Part shown: piece by piece, positions 34,692 to 43,621 of the stretch
How positions within the stretch are numbered: the first letter of the stretch is position 1
Layout: the number at the start of each line of letters is the position of its first letter
Assembly (NCBI RefSeq): GCF_033843645.1
Contig: NZ_JAWXVZ010000003.1
Location: 186,001 to 250,000 of the forward strand
Direction of reading: 5' to 3'
Length of the DNA stretch: 64,000 nt
Origin: Pseudovibrio zosterae
GTDB taxonomy: Bacteria; Pseudomonadota; Alphaproteobacteria; Rhizobiales; Stappiaceae
Notes under the pieces: generated by a model
Seen by the model: the letters and a program-made list of their open reading frames with translations, nothing else
What the model was told of the DNA's origin: nothing
Database searches by the model: none
Translations under genes and position numbers: made by a program

Positions 34692-35210
34692 ATGAAGACA
34701 ACTGCACAGGTCAAGCGTTCCGGAGCAGATGGTCGACAGCTAGGAGAGCTGATTGGCCAGACAATGCATCCGGTCGCGCGAAAAAGGGGCTTCGCGACTT
34801 CCGAGTTGCTGAGTGCCTGGCCGGAGCTGGTCGGAGAACGATACGCAGAACGCGTACAGCCCGGACAGCTTATTTGGCCTCGCCGCAAGACGGCGGATGG
34901 CGAGCCGGTTCTTGAACCTGCGACGCTCCTTGTATATGCGGATGCCCCATCGGCTCTGCTTCTGTCTCACGAGCTCCCCCAGTTGCGTGAACGGATCAAC
35001 GCGTTCTTTGGTTGGAACGCGGTAGAACGTATCCGTATCATGCAACGCACGTTGGTGCGCAAGCCAAAACCGGTTGCTCCCAAGCGTAAAGAGCTTTCCA
35101 GTGAGGAAAAGCAGAAGATCAAGGAACAGGTTGAACGGGTAGGTAACCCGCGCCTGCAGGCGGCTCTGGAGAAGCTCGGTCTTGAGATCGCAGCGCGCGT
35201 TGAGGACTAA
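34692..35210 (+). CDS. DUF721/DciA-like protein
   Basis: A 172-residue protein of the DUF721 group that includes DciA, the helicase operator or loader used by bacteria without DnaC. The conserved domain covers about 25-115 (LLSAWPELVGERYAERVQPGQL; here LLSAWPELVG, then ERYAERVQPGQL) with LLVYADAPSALLLSHELPQL and IRIMQRTLV; the C-terminal 50 residues are charged and lysine-rich. Role in replication initiation is by analogy. Confidence 0.85.
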   Translation: MKTTAQVKRSGADGRQLGELIGQTMHPVARKRGFATSELLSAWPELVGERYAERVQPGQLIWPRRKTADGEPVLEPATLLVYADAPSALLLSHELPQLRERINAFFGWNAVERIRIMQRTLVRKPKPVAPKRKELSSEEKQKIKEQVERVGNPRLQAALEKLGLEIAARVED

Positions 35211-35321
35211 CTCCGCAACGAGCCCAAATTAAGAAGTACCGGGGCGCGTCATTGCCCCAGCTGCGGCCCTTTTGCGGCCCAACAGCAGCCTAGTGGCCAA
35301 GACCGGCGCTCACTTCACACG

Positions 35322-35348
35322 AAAAAAAGCGCACCGTCTCCGCTGCGC
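35322..35348 (-). terminator. Probable terminator of the Inh-like gene
   Basis: On the minus strand, GCGCA, a 10-nt loop, TGCGC, then T7. The stem is only 5 bp, so it is a modest terminator, 37 bp after the stop. Confidence 0.6.
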
Positions 35349-35384
35349 CTCTCTCATCAAAATCGATAATGGATTGTTCGTGGT

Positions 35385-35897
35385 TTACTGGCCTATTGCG
35401 TGGCTCACAACCAGATCAGCGCCATTTGCTGTATAGCCGAGCAGCAAATCTGGGCGTTCCATCAAAAGGTAGGCCGTTGTGCCGTTCGTCGCGGAGTGCA
35501 GTTCAATGCTGTCACCGGTAATGCTCCAGTAGCTGGCCTTGGCCAGTTCCGCGCTGGTGCAGCCGTCTGCATTCACGCTTCCGCTATAGACGCCTGCGCC
35601 AAGGGTGCGCAGCACTTGTCCCTGCTCGCTGTTGGCTTTGGAGAAGCTCAGGAAACATGTTCCGGCCGGAGCGCTATCCCCTTCTTTCACTTCCCAGCGC
35701 ATGCCGGTCAGGGAGTCCAGATCTGTAGAGCCGGCATAGGCCTGCGGTGTAAAGCTGGGCAAGGTATCGGTGGCGGCGGCGACGTTTTCTTCAGGTGCGG
35801 GGGCCTGCGCTACTGGTTCAACGAAGTCTTCCTTCATGGAAGCTTGACATCCAGCCAAGGCAATCGCCGTGACCAACATAGTAGTAATCCGCACCAT
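35385..35897 (-). CDS. AprI/Inh-type metalloprotease inhibitor-like lipoprotein
   Basis: A 170-residue lipoprotein with lipobox LAGC (Cys17). A low-complexity linker (18-55) precedes a small beta domain (about 60-165) with the Inh pattern: MRWEVKEG, a cysteine pair in GTCFLSF and ADGCTSAEL, then YWSITGDSIEL and hydrophobic strands. Inh proteins are beta-barrel inhibitors of serralysin-type zinc proteases; no such protease is in this window. The key N-terminal inhibitory trunk of Inh cannot be confirmed here, so the call is at fold level. Confidence 0.6.
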   Translation of the reverse strand: MVRITTMLVTAIALAGCQASMKEDFVEPVAQAPAPEENVAAATDTLPSFTPQAYAGSTDLDSLTGMRWEVKEGDSAPAGTCFLSFSKANSEQGQVLRTLGAGVYSGSVNADGCTSAELAKASYWSITGDSIELHSATNGTTAYLLMERPDLLLGYTANGADLVVSHAIGQ

Positions 35898-36248
35898 GTC
35901 ACCCGCTCGTTAGTTAACAAATCGTATATGAAATCACCCTGTCTTCTAAATGCCTGACTCTTAGTACAAAAGTAAAGGTGTTATGCCGGTTTTGCCCATA
36001 ACTACGTCTCGAAATGGGATTCTTGTTAGCAGTGCCACAGCTTTGTCTTGTAAGAGCAAGGTGACCTAGGGGCTTTCAGCGTGCCGCGCGCGTTAGTAAG
36101 TCGCAGGAAAGTGTCGCGATTAGCACTCAAATTCGGGCTAAAGACGGAAATGGGCAAGTTGGCAGGCGGTGCTGATGCTGCAATCCGACTAGTTTGAAGG
36201 GCAGGGCGCTTGTCTTGAAGCGCCAGAATGGATCAAAGGATATTTGAC
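35898..36248. other. Intergenic region upstream of dsbA-like gene 1
   Basis: 351 bp between divergent genes. The only structure I see is a hairpin GGCGCTT, loop GTCTTG, AAGCGCC at 36205-36224, ending 10 bp before the ribosome-binding AAAGGA (36235-36240). It could modulate translation of the dsbA-like gene. No coding region is supported. Confidence 0.45.
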
Positions 36249-36893
36249 GTGAACCAGAGCCGTAGACAATTCCTTAAGGCAACCTTGGCGGCCGCTGTAG
36301 TGGGCGTGGTCATCTCCGCAGGTATGCCGAGCGCATGGGCGCAGGAAACTTTTGATCCAGCAGAGCTGGCAGTCCCCAGCCCATTGGGCGACATTTCTTA
36401 TGGCAGTGAAGAAGCACCGATCACCATGATCGAGTATTCATCCCTGACTTGCGGGCACTGCGCAACGTTCAAGACCACCGTCTTCCCTGAGATCAAGGCG
36501 AAGTACATCGATACGGGCAAGGTTCACTACATCGTGCGTGAATTTCCGCTGGATGCGGTTGCAACAGCTGGCTTCATGATGGGCCGTGCGCTTCCTGCGG
36601 ACCGGTATCCGGAGTTCCTTCAGTTCATGTACGAAACTCAAAAGGACTGGGCCTTTACCGACAACCCATATGAAGCGCTTCAGAAGATCGGACAACAGGT
36701 TGGCTTGTCCAAGGAAAAGCTGGATGCGGCCATCACCGACCAGACCGTGCTTGATGCGCTGACGGAAACGCGGGACCGTGGCAACAAGGAGTTCAATATC
36801 ACGGGCACGCCAAGCTTCTTCGTCAATGGTGAAAAGGTGGTCGGGTACCGCGGCATGGAAGAATGGGAAAAGATCTTCCAGCAATACCTTTAA
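36249..36893 (+). CDS. DsbA-family thiol:disulfide protein 1
   Basis: A 214-residue periplasmic thioredoxin-fold protein. It carries a twin-arginine-like signal (SRRQFLKATLAAA, cleavage near WAQ), active site TCGHC (Cys68-Cys71) and the cis-proline TGTPSFFVNGEKV. Likely role: oxidation or isomerisation of disulfides in secreted proteins. GTG 36249 is chosen because AAAGGA lies 8 bp upstream and would be inside the gene if the ATG at 36228 were used. A close paralogue follows 177 bp later, then smc. Confidence 0.92.
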   Translation: MNQSRRQFLKATLAAAVVGVVISAGMPSAWAQETFDPAELAVPSPLGDISYGSEEAPITMIEYSSLTCGHCATFKTTVFPEIKAKYIDTGKVHYIVREFPLDAVATAGFMMGRALPADRYPEFLQFMYETQKDWAFTDNPYEALQKIGQQVGLSKEKLDAAITDQTVLDALTETRDRGNKEFNITGTPSFFVNGEKVVGYRGMEEWEKIFQQYL

Positions 36894-36924
36894 GCGGTCA
36901 GGGTCCAACCCTCGGATGTGATGG

Positions 36925-36952
36925 CAGATGTTCACGGCACCGTGAACATCTG
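36925..36952. repeat. 28-bp perfect palindrome between the two dsbA-like genes
   Basis: CAGATGTTCACGG, spacer CA, CCGTGAACATCTG. A second, looser copy of the core follows: GTTCAC at 36968-36973 and GTGAAC at 36983-36988. There is no T-run. It may be an operator, an mRNA stem or a terminator without U-tract; the repeated GTTCAC/GTGAAC half-sites favour a protein-binding site. Confidence 0.65.
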
Positions 36953-37069
36953 TGAGTGGAACGCACTGTTCACTGGCGAGATGTGAACACAATTGAACGG
37001 TCTGGTTGACCAGAACCGGGCATGCTGCCATTCATATCTACCGAGTTTAACGGATACAGGACCGACAAA

Positions 37070-37711
37070 GTGACACTGACCAGAAGAAGTTTCTTGGAGC
37101 GCACCGCCATTGCTACTGTGGCTGGTGCGGCTTTCCTCGCCGCAGGGCCGGTTGCATGGGCTCAGTCTGTGAACGAAGACGATCTGATGACACCAGGCCC
37201 GCTGGGAGACAAGGCCATTGGTCGGGAAGATGCGCCTGTCACTGTCATCGAGTATGCATCGCTCACCTGTAGCCACTGCGCCACCTTCCATCGCGAGACC
37301 TACAAGGCCTTCAAGGAAAAGTACATCGACACCGGCAAGGCGCGTCTGATCTTCCGCGAGTTCCCGCTGGATACTGTCGCCGCAGCAGGCGCAATGCTTG
37401 CGCGCTGCTCTGCTGACGACAAGTATTTTGATGTTGTTTCTCTGATGTTTGAGCAGCAGCGCAACTGGGCTTTCACCGACAACCCGTATAACGCCCTGTT
37501 GAATATGGGCAAGCAGATTGGCTTTACCGAAGATGAGGTGAAAGCTTGCTTGACGAATCAGGAAATTCTGGACGGAGTGACCGCAAGTCGGGATCACGCA
37601 AGCAAGGCGCTTGATGTAAGGTCAACACCGACATTCTTTATCAATGGCGAAAAAGTGAGCGGGGCGCTCTCAATTGAAGAAATCAGCGAGTACGTGGACA
37701 AACACCTTTGA
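37070..37711 (+). CDS. DsbA-family thiol:disulfide protein 2
   Basis: A 213-residue paralogue of the preceding gene with a twin-arginine-like signal (TRRSFLERTAIATV), CXXC motif TCSHC (Cys67-Cys70) and cis-Pro STPTFFINGEKV. Outside these it differs clearly from copy 1 (for example two additional cysteines, in LARCSADD and VKACLTNQE), so the copies may have distinct partners. GTG 37070 has ACAGGA 8 bp upstream; an in-frame ATG at 37022 lacks a good site. Confidence 0.92.
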   Translation: MTLTRRSFLERTAIATVAGAAFLAAGPVAWAQSVNEDDLMTPGPLGDKAIGREDAPVTVIEYASLTCSHCATFHRETYKAFKEKYIDTGKARLIFREFPLDTVAAAGAMLARCSADDKYFDVVSLMFEQQRNWAFTDNPYNALLNMGKQIGFTEDEVKACLTNQEILDGVTASRDHASKALDVRSTPTFFINGEKVSGALSIEEISEYVDKHL

Positions 37712-37786
37712 TGTGTTTGCCGGCACGACGTGTCGGCTCCATGGCTTTGCATATGCTGATTTCCACCTGAAACAAAGGCGCGGGGC

Positions 37787-40700
37787 ATGAAGTTTGAACG
37801 GCTCCGCGTTCTTGGGTTCAAATCCTTCGTTGAACCCATGGAATTTGTCATTCAAGACGGGCTCACCGGTGTGGTCGGGCCAAATGGATGTGGCAAGTCC
37901 AACCTTGTAGAAGCGCTGCGCTGGGTGATGGGAGAAAACTCCTACAAGAACATGCGCGCCTCCGGCATGGACGATGTCATCTTTTCCGGCAGTCTCAATC
38001 GTCCCGCCCGAAACACTGCTGAAGTCACACTGTTTCTGGACAACTCACTCCGTCTGGCCCCCACGGGGTACAATGACGCCGACAAGCTCGAAGTAACCCG
38101 CCGTATCGAGCGCGAAGCTGGCTCGGTCTACAAGATCAATGGCAAGGACGCCCGTGCCCGAGACGTGCAGCTGCTGTTTGCAGATGCGTCCACCGGTGCG
38201 CGTTCGCCAGCCATGGTGCGACAGGGGCAAATCGGCGAACTGATCTCTGCCAAGCCCACCTCGCGCCGCAAGATCCTTGAGGAAGCAGCAGGCATTTCCG
38301 GTTTGCATAGCCGCAGGCATGAGGCGGAAATCCGCCTGCGTGCCGCTGAGGGGAACTTGGAGCGCCTTGAAGACGTGTTGGTGCAGATTGAAGCCCAGCT
38401 CGAGGGCCTGAAGCGCCAGGCCCGCCAAGCAAGCCGCTACCGAAATCTGTCTTGGGACATTCGCCGCACTGAGGCCACCATTCTTTATTTGCGTTGGAAG
38501 GATGCCAGCGCCGCGCTTCAGGAAGCTCAGGCCCAATACGCCGAAGCCGAGTTCGCTCTCACCGACATTGCAGGCCTTCAGGCGCGCACGGCCAAGGATC
38601 AGGCGATCGCGGCGCATGAGGTGCCCAAGCTGCGTGATGCGGCTGCTGAAGTTGGTGCTGCACTCCAGCGCATTGTCATTGCCAAGAACCAGCTGGATGC
38701 GGAGGATCGCCGGGTGCGGGAGCGCCTGACCGACCTCAATGAGCGTATCCGCCAGCTGGATCAGGACATAGAGCGCGAAGAGCAGCTCACCTCGGAAAAC
38801 GCCGAGCGACTGGAAGCGCTGGAAGAAGAAGAGCAGCTGCTGACGGAAGAAAATGAGAGCGTGGAAGAGCGCGCCATGGTCGCTCAGGAGCGCGCAGAGG
38901 AGGCGCAGCGCACCGTTTCCGCTCTGGAAGCTGATCATGCGGAGAAGACCCGGGACCATGCCGGTCTCATGGCCAAGCGCCAGCAACTCCTTCGCTCTAT
39001 CGAAGATGGCAAAGGGCGGCTCACCCGTCAGTCTGAGCAAATGTCCCAGCTCAAGGCTACCCTCGACGCAATTTCTGAAGAGCTTTCCATGGCAACGGAA
39101 GTGGCTGAGCAGCGGGAAGCCTTGGAAATGGCTCAAGAAGAACTCACCGAGGCGGAAGAAGTTGCCGCTGATCTGGAAGAGGCTCTTCAAGAAGCCCGAG
39201 AGCGGGAAGCCGCGCTGCGACAGCCGCTCTCTGATGCACGCGGGGATGTCACGCGTCTGGAAACGGAGAGCCGAACCCTGGAAAAAATCCTCGCCAGCAC
39301 CATCTCTGGCGACTGGACACCCGCCGTTGACGAGCTGAAAGTTGCCAGGGGCTTGGAAAAGGCCTTGGGGGCGGCCTTGGGGGAAGATCTTGAGGTGCCG
39401 CTCGACGAACAGGCTCCAGCCCACTGGGGCGGCGCAGATCGTGACTTTGATGATCCGGCCTTGCCAGAAGGCAGTGAGCCGCTCGTTCAATACGTGGAGG
39501 CACCGCAAAAGCTGATCCGGCGTCTCGACCAGATCGGTCTGGTGGAAGCTGCCGAAGGCCCTGGTCTCGCCAGAAAACTGAAGGTGGGGCAGCGTCTGGT
39601 TTCCCGAGAGGGAGATCTTTGGCGCTGGGATGGTCTTCGCGTTGCCGCGGAGGCACCAACGCCTGCCGCACAGCGGCTCGCCCAAAAGAACCGGCTTCAA
39701 GAGCTTGCCGGCGAGATTGAAGCCGCGCAAGAACGGGTGATGGAAGTTCAGGCGCAGGCCGATCAAGCCGCGCAGGCCGTCAAGCACCTGTCCGGGCAGG
39801 AGCAGGGAGCCAAGCAGAAGGTGAGGGAGGCCCAGTCCTCTGTCACCCGTGCCCGCGATGCCGTGACACAGGCCGAACGGGCGCATTCTCAGCTTACCGT
39901 TAAAAAAGAAGGGTTGGAGGAGCAGGTCGCGCGCGCTGAAGAGGCTTTGGAAGAGCTGCGCGCAGATCTTGAGGAAGCCCAGATGCAGTTGGAAGAGCTG
40001 CCAGCGCTTGATGAGCTTTCCGAGGAACTTCAGGGCCTTGCCGAGCAGCTGTCAGAAGCGCGCAGTGTGCTGTCCAGTGCGCGCGCCAGCGTTGAAAGTA
40101 CTCGCCGCGAGAGCGAGCTTCGCAAAAGCCGTCTCGTTTCCATTCTGCGGGAACGGCAAAGCTGGATGCAGCGGGCACAAGGCGCCGACAAGCAAATTGA
40201 AACCCTCCGCCAGCGCCGCTCCGAGAATGAGGAAGAGCGCCAAACATTGCTGGAGCGTCCTGAGGAGATTGAGGAAAAGCGTGTAGAGCTGACCCGTGAA
40301 CTGGCGAAGTTGGAAGAGCGCAAACGCGCTGCCGATGACGCTCTGGTGGAAGCTGAAAAGGCGCTAGCCGAAGCCGACCGGAAGGCCAAGGAGGCCATGG
40401 AAGGCCTGTCAGGTGCGCGTGAGCGGAAGATTCGCGCCGAAGAGCGCCTTGAAGCTGCACGCCTGCGCAAGAAAGAGACCGAGACTCGGGTCGACGAGGC
40501 GCTGGAGGTTTCCATCGCGGAGCTGCCGGAAGTTGCCGGTTTGAAAGAAGGAGCACCGCTACCCGATGCCGCAGCCACCGAAAAAAGGTTGGAGCGGCTT
40601 AAGGGAGAACGCGAACGGCTTGGCGGCGTTAACCTTCGGGCAGAAGAAGAAATGCGCGAAGTTCAGGAGCGCCGCGACACTTTGGTTGTGGAGCGTGACG

Positions 40701-41245
40701 ACCTCATCGAGGCGATAAAACGCCTCAGAGGCGGCATTTCCAACCTCAATCGCGAGGCCCGAGAGCGCCTTTTGCAGGCTTTTGAAGTGGTAAACAACCA
40801 CTTCCAACGTCTGTTTTCACACTTGTTTGGGGGTGGTACGGCAGAACTGAAGCTGGTTGATTCTGAGGATCCGTTGGACGCCGGTTTGGAGATCTTTGCC
40901 CGCCCTCCCGGCAAGAAGCCACAGACAATGACGCTCTTGTCAGGTGGAGAGCAGGCACTCACGGCGATGGCGATGATTTTCGCAGTTTTCCTCACGAATC
41001 CAGCCCCTATCTGTGTGCTGGATGAGGTCGATGCACCGCTTGATGATGCCAATGTGGAACGCTACTGCGCCCTGCTTGAGACAATGGTTCAAGATACTGA
41101 AACGCGCTTTGTGGTGATCACCCACAACCCGATCACGATGGCCCGGATGGACAGGCTCTTCGGCGTTACGATGGCAGAGCGCGGGGTCTCACAACTTGTT
41201 TCAGTAGATCTACAGACAGCGGAAAGCTTTCGCGAATTTGACTGA
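37787..41245 (+). CDS. smc: Chromosome segregation protein SMC
   Basis: A 1152-residue condensin ATPase. Walker A is GPNGCGKSNLVEALRWV near residue 32; a long coiled coil (about 170-500) leads to a hinge (about 510-650), then the return coil (about 660-1000), the ABC signature LLSGGEQALTAMAM and Walker B CVLDEVDAPLDDANV. With ScpA and ScpB it organises and separates replicated origins. The coils are unusually Glu/Arg/Gln-rich, which produces long open frames on the opposite strand. It sits between dsbA-like genes and the ATP synthase operon. Confidence 0.97.
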   Translation: MKFERLRVLGFKSFVEPMEFVIQDGLTGVVGPNGCGKSNLVEALRWVMGENSYKNMRASGMDDVIFSGSLNRPARNTAEVTLFLDNSLRLAPTGYNDADKLEVTRRIEREAGSVYKINGKDARARDVQLLFADASTGARSPAMVRQGQIGELISAKPTSRRKILEEAAGISGLHSRRHEAEIRLRAAEGNLERLEDVLVQIEAQLEGLKRQARQASRYRNLSWDIRRTEATILYLRWKDASAALQEAQAQYAEAEFALTDIAGLQARTAKDQAIAAHEVPKLRDAAAEVGAALQRIVIAKNQLDAEDRRVRERLTDLNERIRQLDQDIEREEQLTSENAERLEALEEEEQLLTEENESVEERAMVAQERAEEAQRTVSALEADHAEKTRDHAGLMAKRQQLLRSIEDGKGRLTRQSEQMSQLKATLDAISEELSMATEVAEQREALEMAQEELTEAEEVAADLEEALQEAREREAALRQPLSDARGDVTRLETESRTLEKILASTISGDWTPAVDELKVARGLEKALGAALGEDLEVPLDEQAPAHWGGADRDFDDPALPEGSEPLVQYVEAPQKLIRRLDQIGLVEAAEGPGLARKLKVGQRLVSREGDLWRWDGLRVAAEAPTPAAQRLAQKNRLQELAGEIEAAQERVMEVQAQADQAAQAVKHLSGQEQGAKQKVREAQSSVTRARDAVTQAERAHSQLTVKKEGLEEQVARAEEALEELRADLEEAQMQLEELPALDELSEELQGLAEQLSEARSVLSSARASVESTRRESELRKSRLVSILRERQSWMQRAQGADKQIETLRQRRSENEEERQTLLERPEEIEEKRVELTRELAKLEERKRAADDALVEAEKALAEADRKAKEAMEGLSGARERKIRAEERLEAARLRKKETETRVDEALEVSIAELPEVAGLKEGAPLPDAAATEKRLERLKGERERLGGVNLRAEEEMREVQERRDTLVVERDDLIEAIKRLRGGISNLNREARERLLQAFEVVNNHFQRLFSHLFGGGTAELKLVDSEDPLDAGLEIFARPPGKKPQTMTLLSGGEQALTAMAMIFAVFLTNPAPICVLDEVDAPLDDANVERYCALLETMVQDTETRFVVITHNPITMARMDRLFGVTMAERGVSQLVSVDLQTAESFREFD

Positions 41246-41350
41246 GTCTGAGTAAAACAACGTAAAACTCGGAGGATGCCGTAAGCATTCTCTGTTAATT
41301 CTCCCAAATTTTCTAAATATTTCAATCGGTTAATGTATACCTGATGTATC

Positions 41351-41379
41351 TTGACACGGGAGTGCCTGCCAACTATGGT
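41351..41379 (+). promoter_or_regulatory. Sigma-70-like promoter of the F0 operon
   Basis: TTGACA (41351-41356), a 17-bp spacer and TATGGT (41374-41379), about 60 bp upstream of atpI. Spacing and -35 are consensus, the -10 is weaker. Confidence 0.55.
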
Positions 41380-41440
41380 TCCGGCGACTTCAAGGAGTCG
41401 GTGGTTTTTCTGCTGCACATAATAAGGGGTTATTCGTGTG

Positions 41441-41821
41441 ATGGCTTCAGACGACCCAGAGCAGACCAAGAAAAATCCAGCTGCTTCTGACAGTCACCTG
41501 ACTGAGCGACTAGAGCAACTCGGGAAAACGCTGGAACAGCATCAAGAGACCGAAACGTCGAAAGACGCCAAGGCTCAGGATACATCCGGTGCACTGTCCG
41601 GGGTAACTCAGGCTTTGAAGCTGTCGTCAGAGTTTGTCGCCGGCGTACTTGTGGGTGCGGGGATAGGCTGGATGGCTGATACTTGGCTCGGTACCAAGCC
41701 TTGGGGGCTGATTGTGTTCCTGATGCTTGGCTTCGGTGCGGGGATTTTGAACCTGCTTCGGGCTCTCGGCAGAGTTGCTGAGCCGGAGCGGAGAATGAAT
41801 TCTCACAAGAAGCAGGACTAA
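41441..41821 (+). CDS. atpI: ATP synthase accessory protein I
   Basis: 126 residues: a charged soluble N-terminus (1-60), two membrane helices (about 66-84 and 91-110) and a basic tail. AtpI/AtpZ-type proteins assist c-ring assembly or metal transport and are not part of the final enzyme. ATG 41441 directly follows GTG 41438; AAGGGG lies upstream, so either codon may initiate. First gene of the operon atpI-B-E-b'-b. Confidence 0.9.
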   Translation: MASDDPEQTKKNPAASDSHLTERLEQLGKTLEQHQETETSKDAKAQDTSGALSGVTQALKLSSEFVAGVLVGAGIGWMADTWLGTKPWGLIVFLMLGFGAGILNLLRALGRVAEPERRMNSHKKQD

Positions 41822-41869
41822 TCCGAACAGCGCTTGCGCTAAATTTGGGCACTTCAGGGGATAAAACCT

Positions 41870-42637
41870 GTGGCTGGAACATCAAGCAACGGAATTGATC
41901 CGATCCATCAGTTTCATATCAATAAGATTTTTGATTTGAACATTGCTGGAATGGACTTCTCCTTTACCAACGCCACCTTGTTCATGGTTGTGACCGTTGC
42001 TGTGGCAACACTCTTCTTGGTCCTTTCAACCAACGGACGAGGCCTGGTGCCAAGCCGCATGCAGCTCATGGCCGAAATGTCCTATGAGTTTGTTGCAGCA
42101 ACCCTACGCGGTTCCGCCGGCAACGAGGGAATGCGGTTCTTCCCTCTGGTATTCACCCTCTTCATGTTCGTCTTCACGGCAAACATGCTCGGGATGATTC
42201 CATTCTTCTTCACAGTAACCAGTCAGATCATCGTGACCTTCGCTCTGGCGATGCTCGTCATTCTGACGGTGACAATCTACGGTTTCTTCAAGCATGGCAC
42301 TGGCTTCCTGAAGCTCTTCGTGCCAAGCGGTGTACCGGCCTATGTTGTGCCGCTCGTGACCGCGATTGAAGTGATCTCTTTCTTGTCTCGTCCAGTCAGC
42401 CTTTCTGTTCGTCTGTTTGCGAACATGCTGGCCGGTCACATCACACTGAAGGTGTTTGCAGGCTTCGTAGTCATGCTCACCGGTGCAGGTGCCATCGGCA
42501 TCGGCGCTGCAGTGCTGCCTCTGTTGCTCACGGTTGCCATCACGGCGCTTGAGTTCCTGGTAGCCTTCCTTCAGGCCTACGTCTTTACCGTTCTTACCTG
42601 TATGTATCTGGCAGATGCGCTCCACCCGAGCCACTAA
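41870..42637 (+). CDS. atpB: ATP synthase F0 subunit a
   Basis: The 255-residue proton-channel subunit with 5-6 membrane helices. The essential Arg is in VSLSVRLFANMLAGH (about residue 182), which faces the c-ring glutamate, and the C-terminus LEFLVAFLQAYVFTVLTCMYL is typical. GTG 41870 follows AGGGGATAAAACCT. Only F0 genes are here; the F1 genes are normally in a separate operon in this class. Confidence 0.97.
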   Translation: MAGTSSNGIDPIHQFHINKIFDLNIAGMDFSFTNATLFMVVTVAVATLFLVLSTNGRGLVPSRMQLMAEMSYEFVAATLRGSAGNEGMRFFPLVFTLFMFVFTANMLGMIPFFFTVTSQIIVTFALAMLVILTVTIYGFFKHGTGFLKLFVPSGVPAYVVPLVTAIEVISFLSRPVSLSVRLFANMLAGHITLKVFAGFVVMLTGAGAIGIGAAVLPLLLTVAITALEFLVAFLQAYVFTVLTCMYLADALHPSH

Positions 42638-42720
42638 CAGAGCCTGCAGTTCCCGGGTTGTCTAACCCAAAATCAAACGTCACAGACGACGAAATTTGCT
42701 AGTTTTTAGGAGCACGTGTC

Positions 42721-42948
42721 ATGGAAGCAGAAGCTGCAAAATATATCGGTGCTGGTATCGCTTGCCTCGGAATGGGCGGCGCAGCTCTCGGCCTCGGCAA
42801 CATCTTCGGTAACTTTCTTGCTGGCGCACTGCGCAACCCGTCCGCAGCTGACGGTCAGTTCGGTCGCCTCATCCTCGGCTTTGCTGTGACAGAAGCACTC
42901 GGCATCTTCTCGCTTCTGGTCGCTCTTCTTCTGCTCTTCGCTGTATAA
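42721..42948 (+). CDS. atpE: ATP synthase F0 subunit c
   Basis: A 75-residue hairpin of two membrane helices. The glycine motif GAALGLGNIFG packs the ring, RNPS is the polar loop and Glu58 in FAVTEALGIF is the ion-binding carboxylate. No sodium-type Gln/Ser pattern is evident, so it is proton-coupled. AGGAG lies 11 bp upstream of ATG 42721. A strong stem-loop follows the gene, which may help give the excess of subunit c that the ring needs. Confidence 0.97.
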   Translation: MEAEAAKYIGAGIACLGMGGAALGLGNIFGNFLAGALRNPSAADGQFGRLILGFAVTEALGIFSLLVALLLLFAV

Positions 42949-42982
42949 GCGACAGACTTTAGATCCAGACGTGTTACCGTTT

Positions 42983-43008
42983 CGGCGATGCTCTCATGAG
43001 CATCGCCG
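42983..43008 (+). other. Intercistronic stem-loop after atpE
   Basis: CGGCGATGCTC, loop TCAT, GAGCATCGCCG: 11 perfect base pairs, no T-run. Placed between atpE and the b' gene, it probably stabilises upstream mRNA or partly attenuates transcription rather than ending it. Confidence 0.7.
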
Positions 43009-43050
43009 TATTCAAGGTAAACCGTCTACCGAGCGTTTACGGAGAAGGTG

Positions 43051-43608
43051 ATGTCGAATACCCAGGGCGAACACACTACTGGAACCTTGGTTGCTACTGA
43101 GGCGCATGGGGGCGGATCCAATTTCCCTCCTTTCGACAGTACGACCTATCCCTCTCAGCTGTTGTGGTTGGCGATTACTTTTGGCGTGTTCTATTGGATC
43201 ATGTCCAAGGTCGTTCTTCCACGGATCGGCGGCATCCTTGAAGACCGTCGTGATCGTATTGCTGGTGATATGGCAGAAGCGGGCCGCTTGAAGCAGGAAA
43301 CCGACGATGCAATCGCAAGCTACGAGAAGGCTCTGGCGGATGCGCGCAAAAAGGCCAACACCATGGCCAATGACGCGCGTGAAAAGCTGAAAGCGGAAAC
43401 CGAAGCAGCTCGTGCAGCTGCCGAAGCAAAGCTTGCAGCTCAGCTCGCTGAATCAGAGCAGAGCATCTCCAAGATCAAGGCTGATAGCCTCGCTCAGGTT
43501 GGGGATATTGCTGCTGACACGACGGGCGAACTCGTTAAAGCGCTGATCGGCGGTCGGGCACCTGCGAAAGCAACCGTGTCTAAGGCCGTTGAAAAAGTAA
43601 TGAACTAA
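43051..43608 (+). CDS. atpG: ATP synthase F0 subunit b'
   Basis: A 185-residue peripheral-stalk subunit: a polar N-terminus of about 30 residues, one membrane helix (about 31-52, PSQLLWLAITFGVFYWIM) and a long Ala/Lys/Glu-rich coiled coil. The heterodimeric b/b' stalk is typical of photosynthetic lineages and alphaproteobacteria. ATG 43051 follows GTG 43048 and GAGAAGG. The symbol atpG is used for b' in many alphaproteobacteria (also called atpF'), not to be confused with F1 gamma. Confidence 0.93.
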   Translation: MSNTQGEHTTGTLVATEAHGGGSNFPPFDSTTYPSQLLWLAITFGVFYWIMSKVVLPRIGGILEDRRDRIAGDMAEAGRLKQETDDAIASYEKALADARKKANTMANDAREKLKAETEAARAAAEAKLAAQLAESEQSISKIKADSLAQVGDIAADTTGELVKALIGGRAPAKATVSKAVEKVMN

Positions 43609-43621
43609 GGAGAACGAAGGT

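Noticed and set aside
36925..36952. Palindrome considered as a LexA box
   Set aside because: The alphaproteobacterial LexA site is a direct repeat GTTC-N7-GTTC; here the half-sites are inverted, and no SOS gene follows.
38045..39886. 613-codon open frame on the minus strand
   Set aside because: Antisense to the coiled-coil part of smc, where Glu/Gln-rich codons suppress reverse stop codons.
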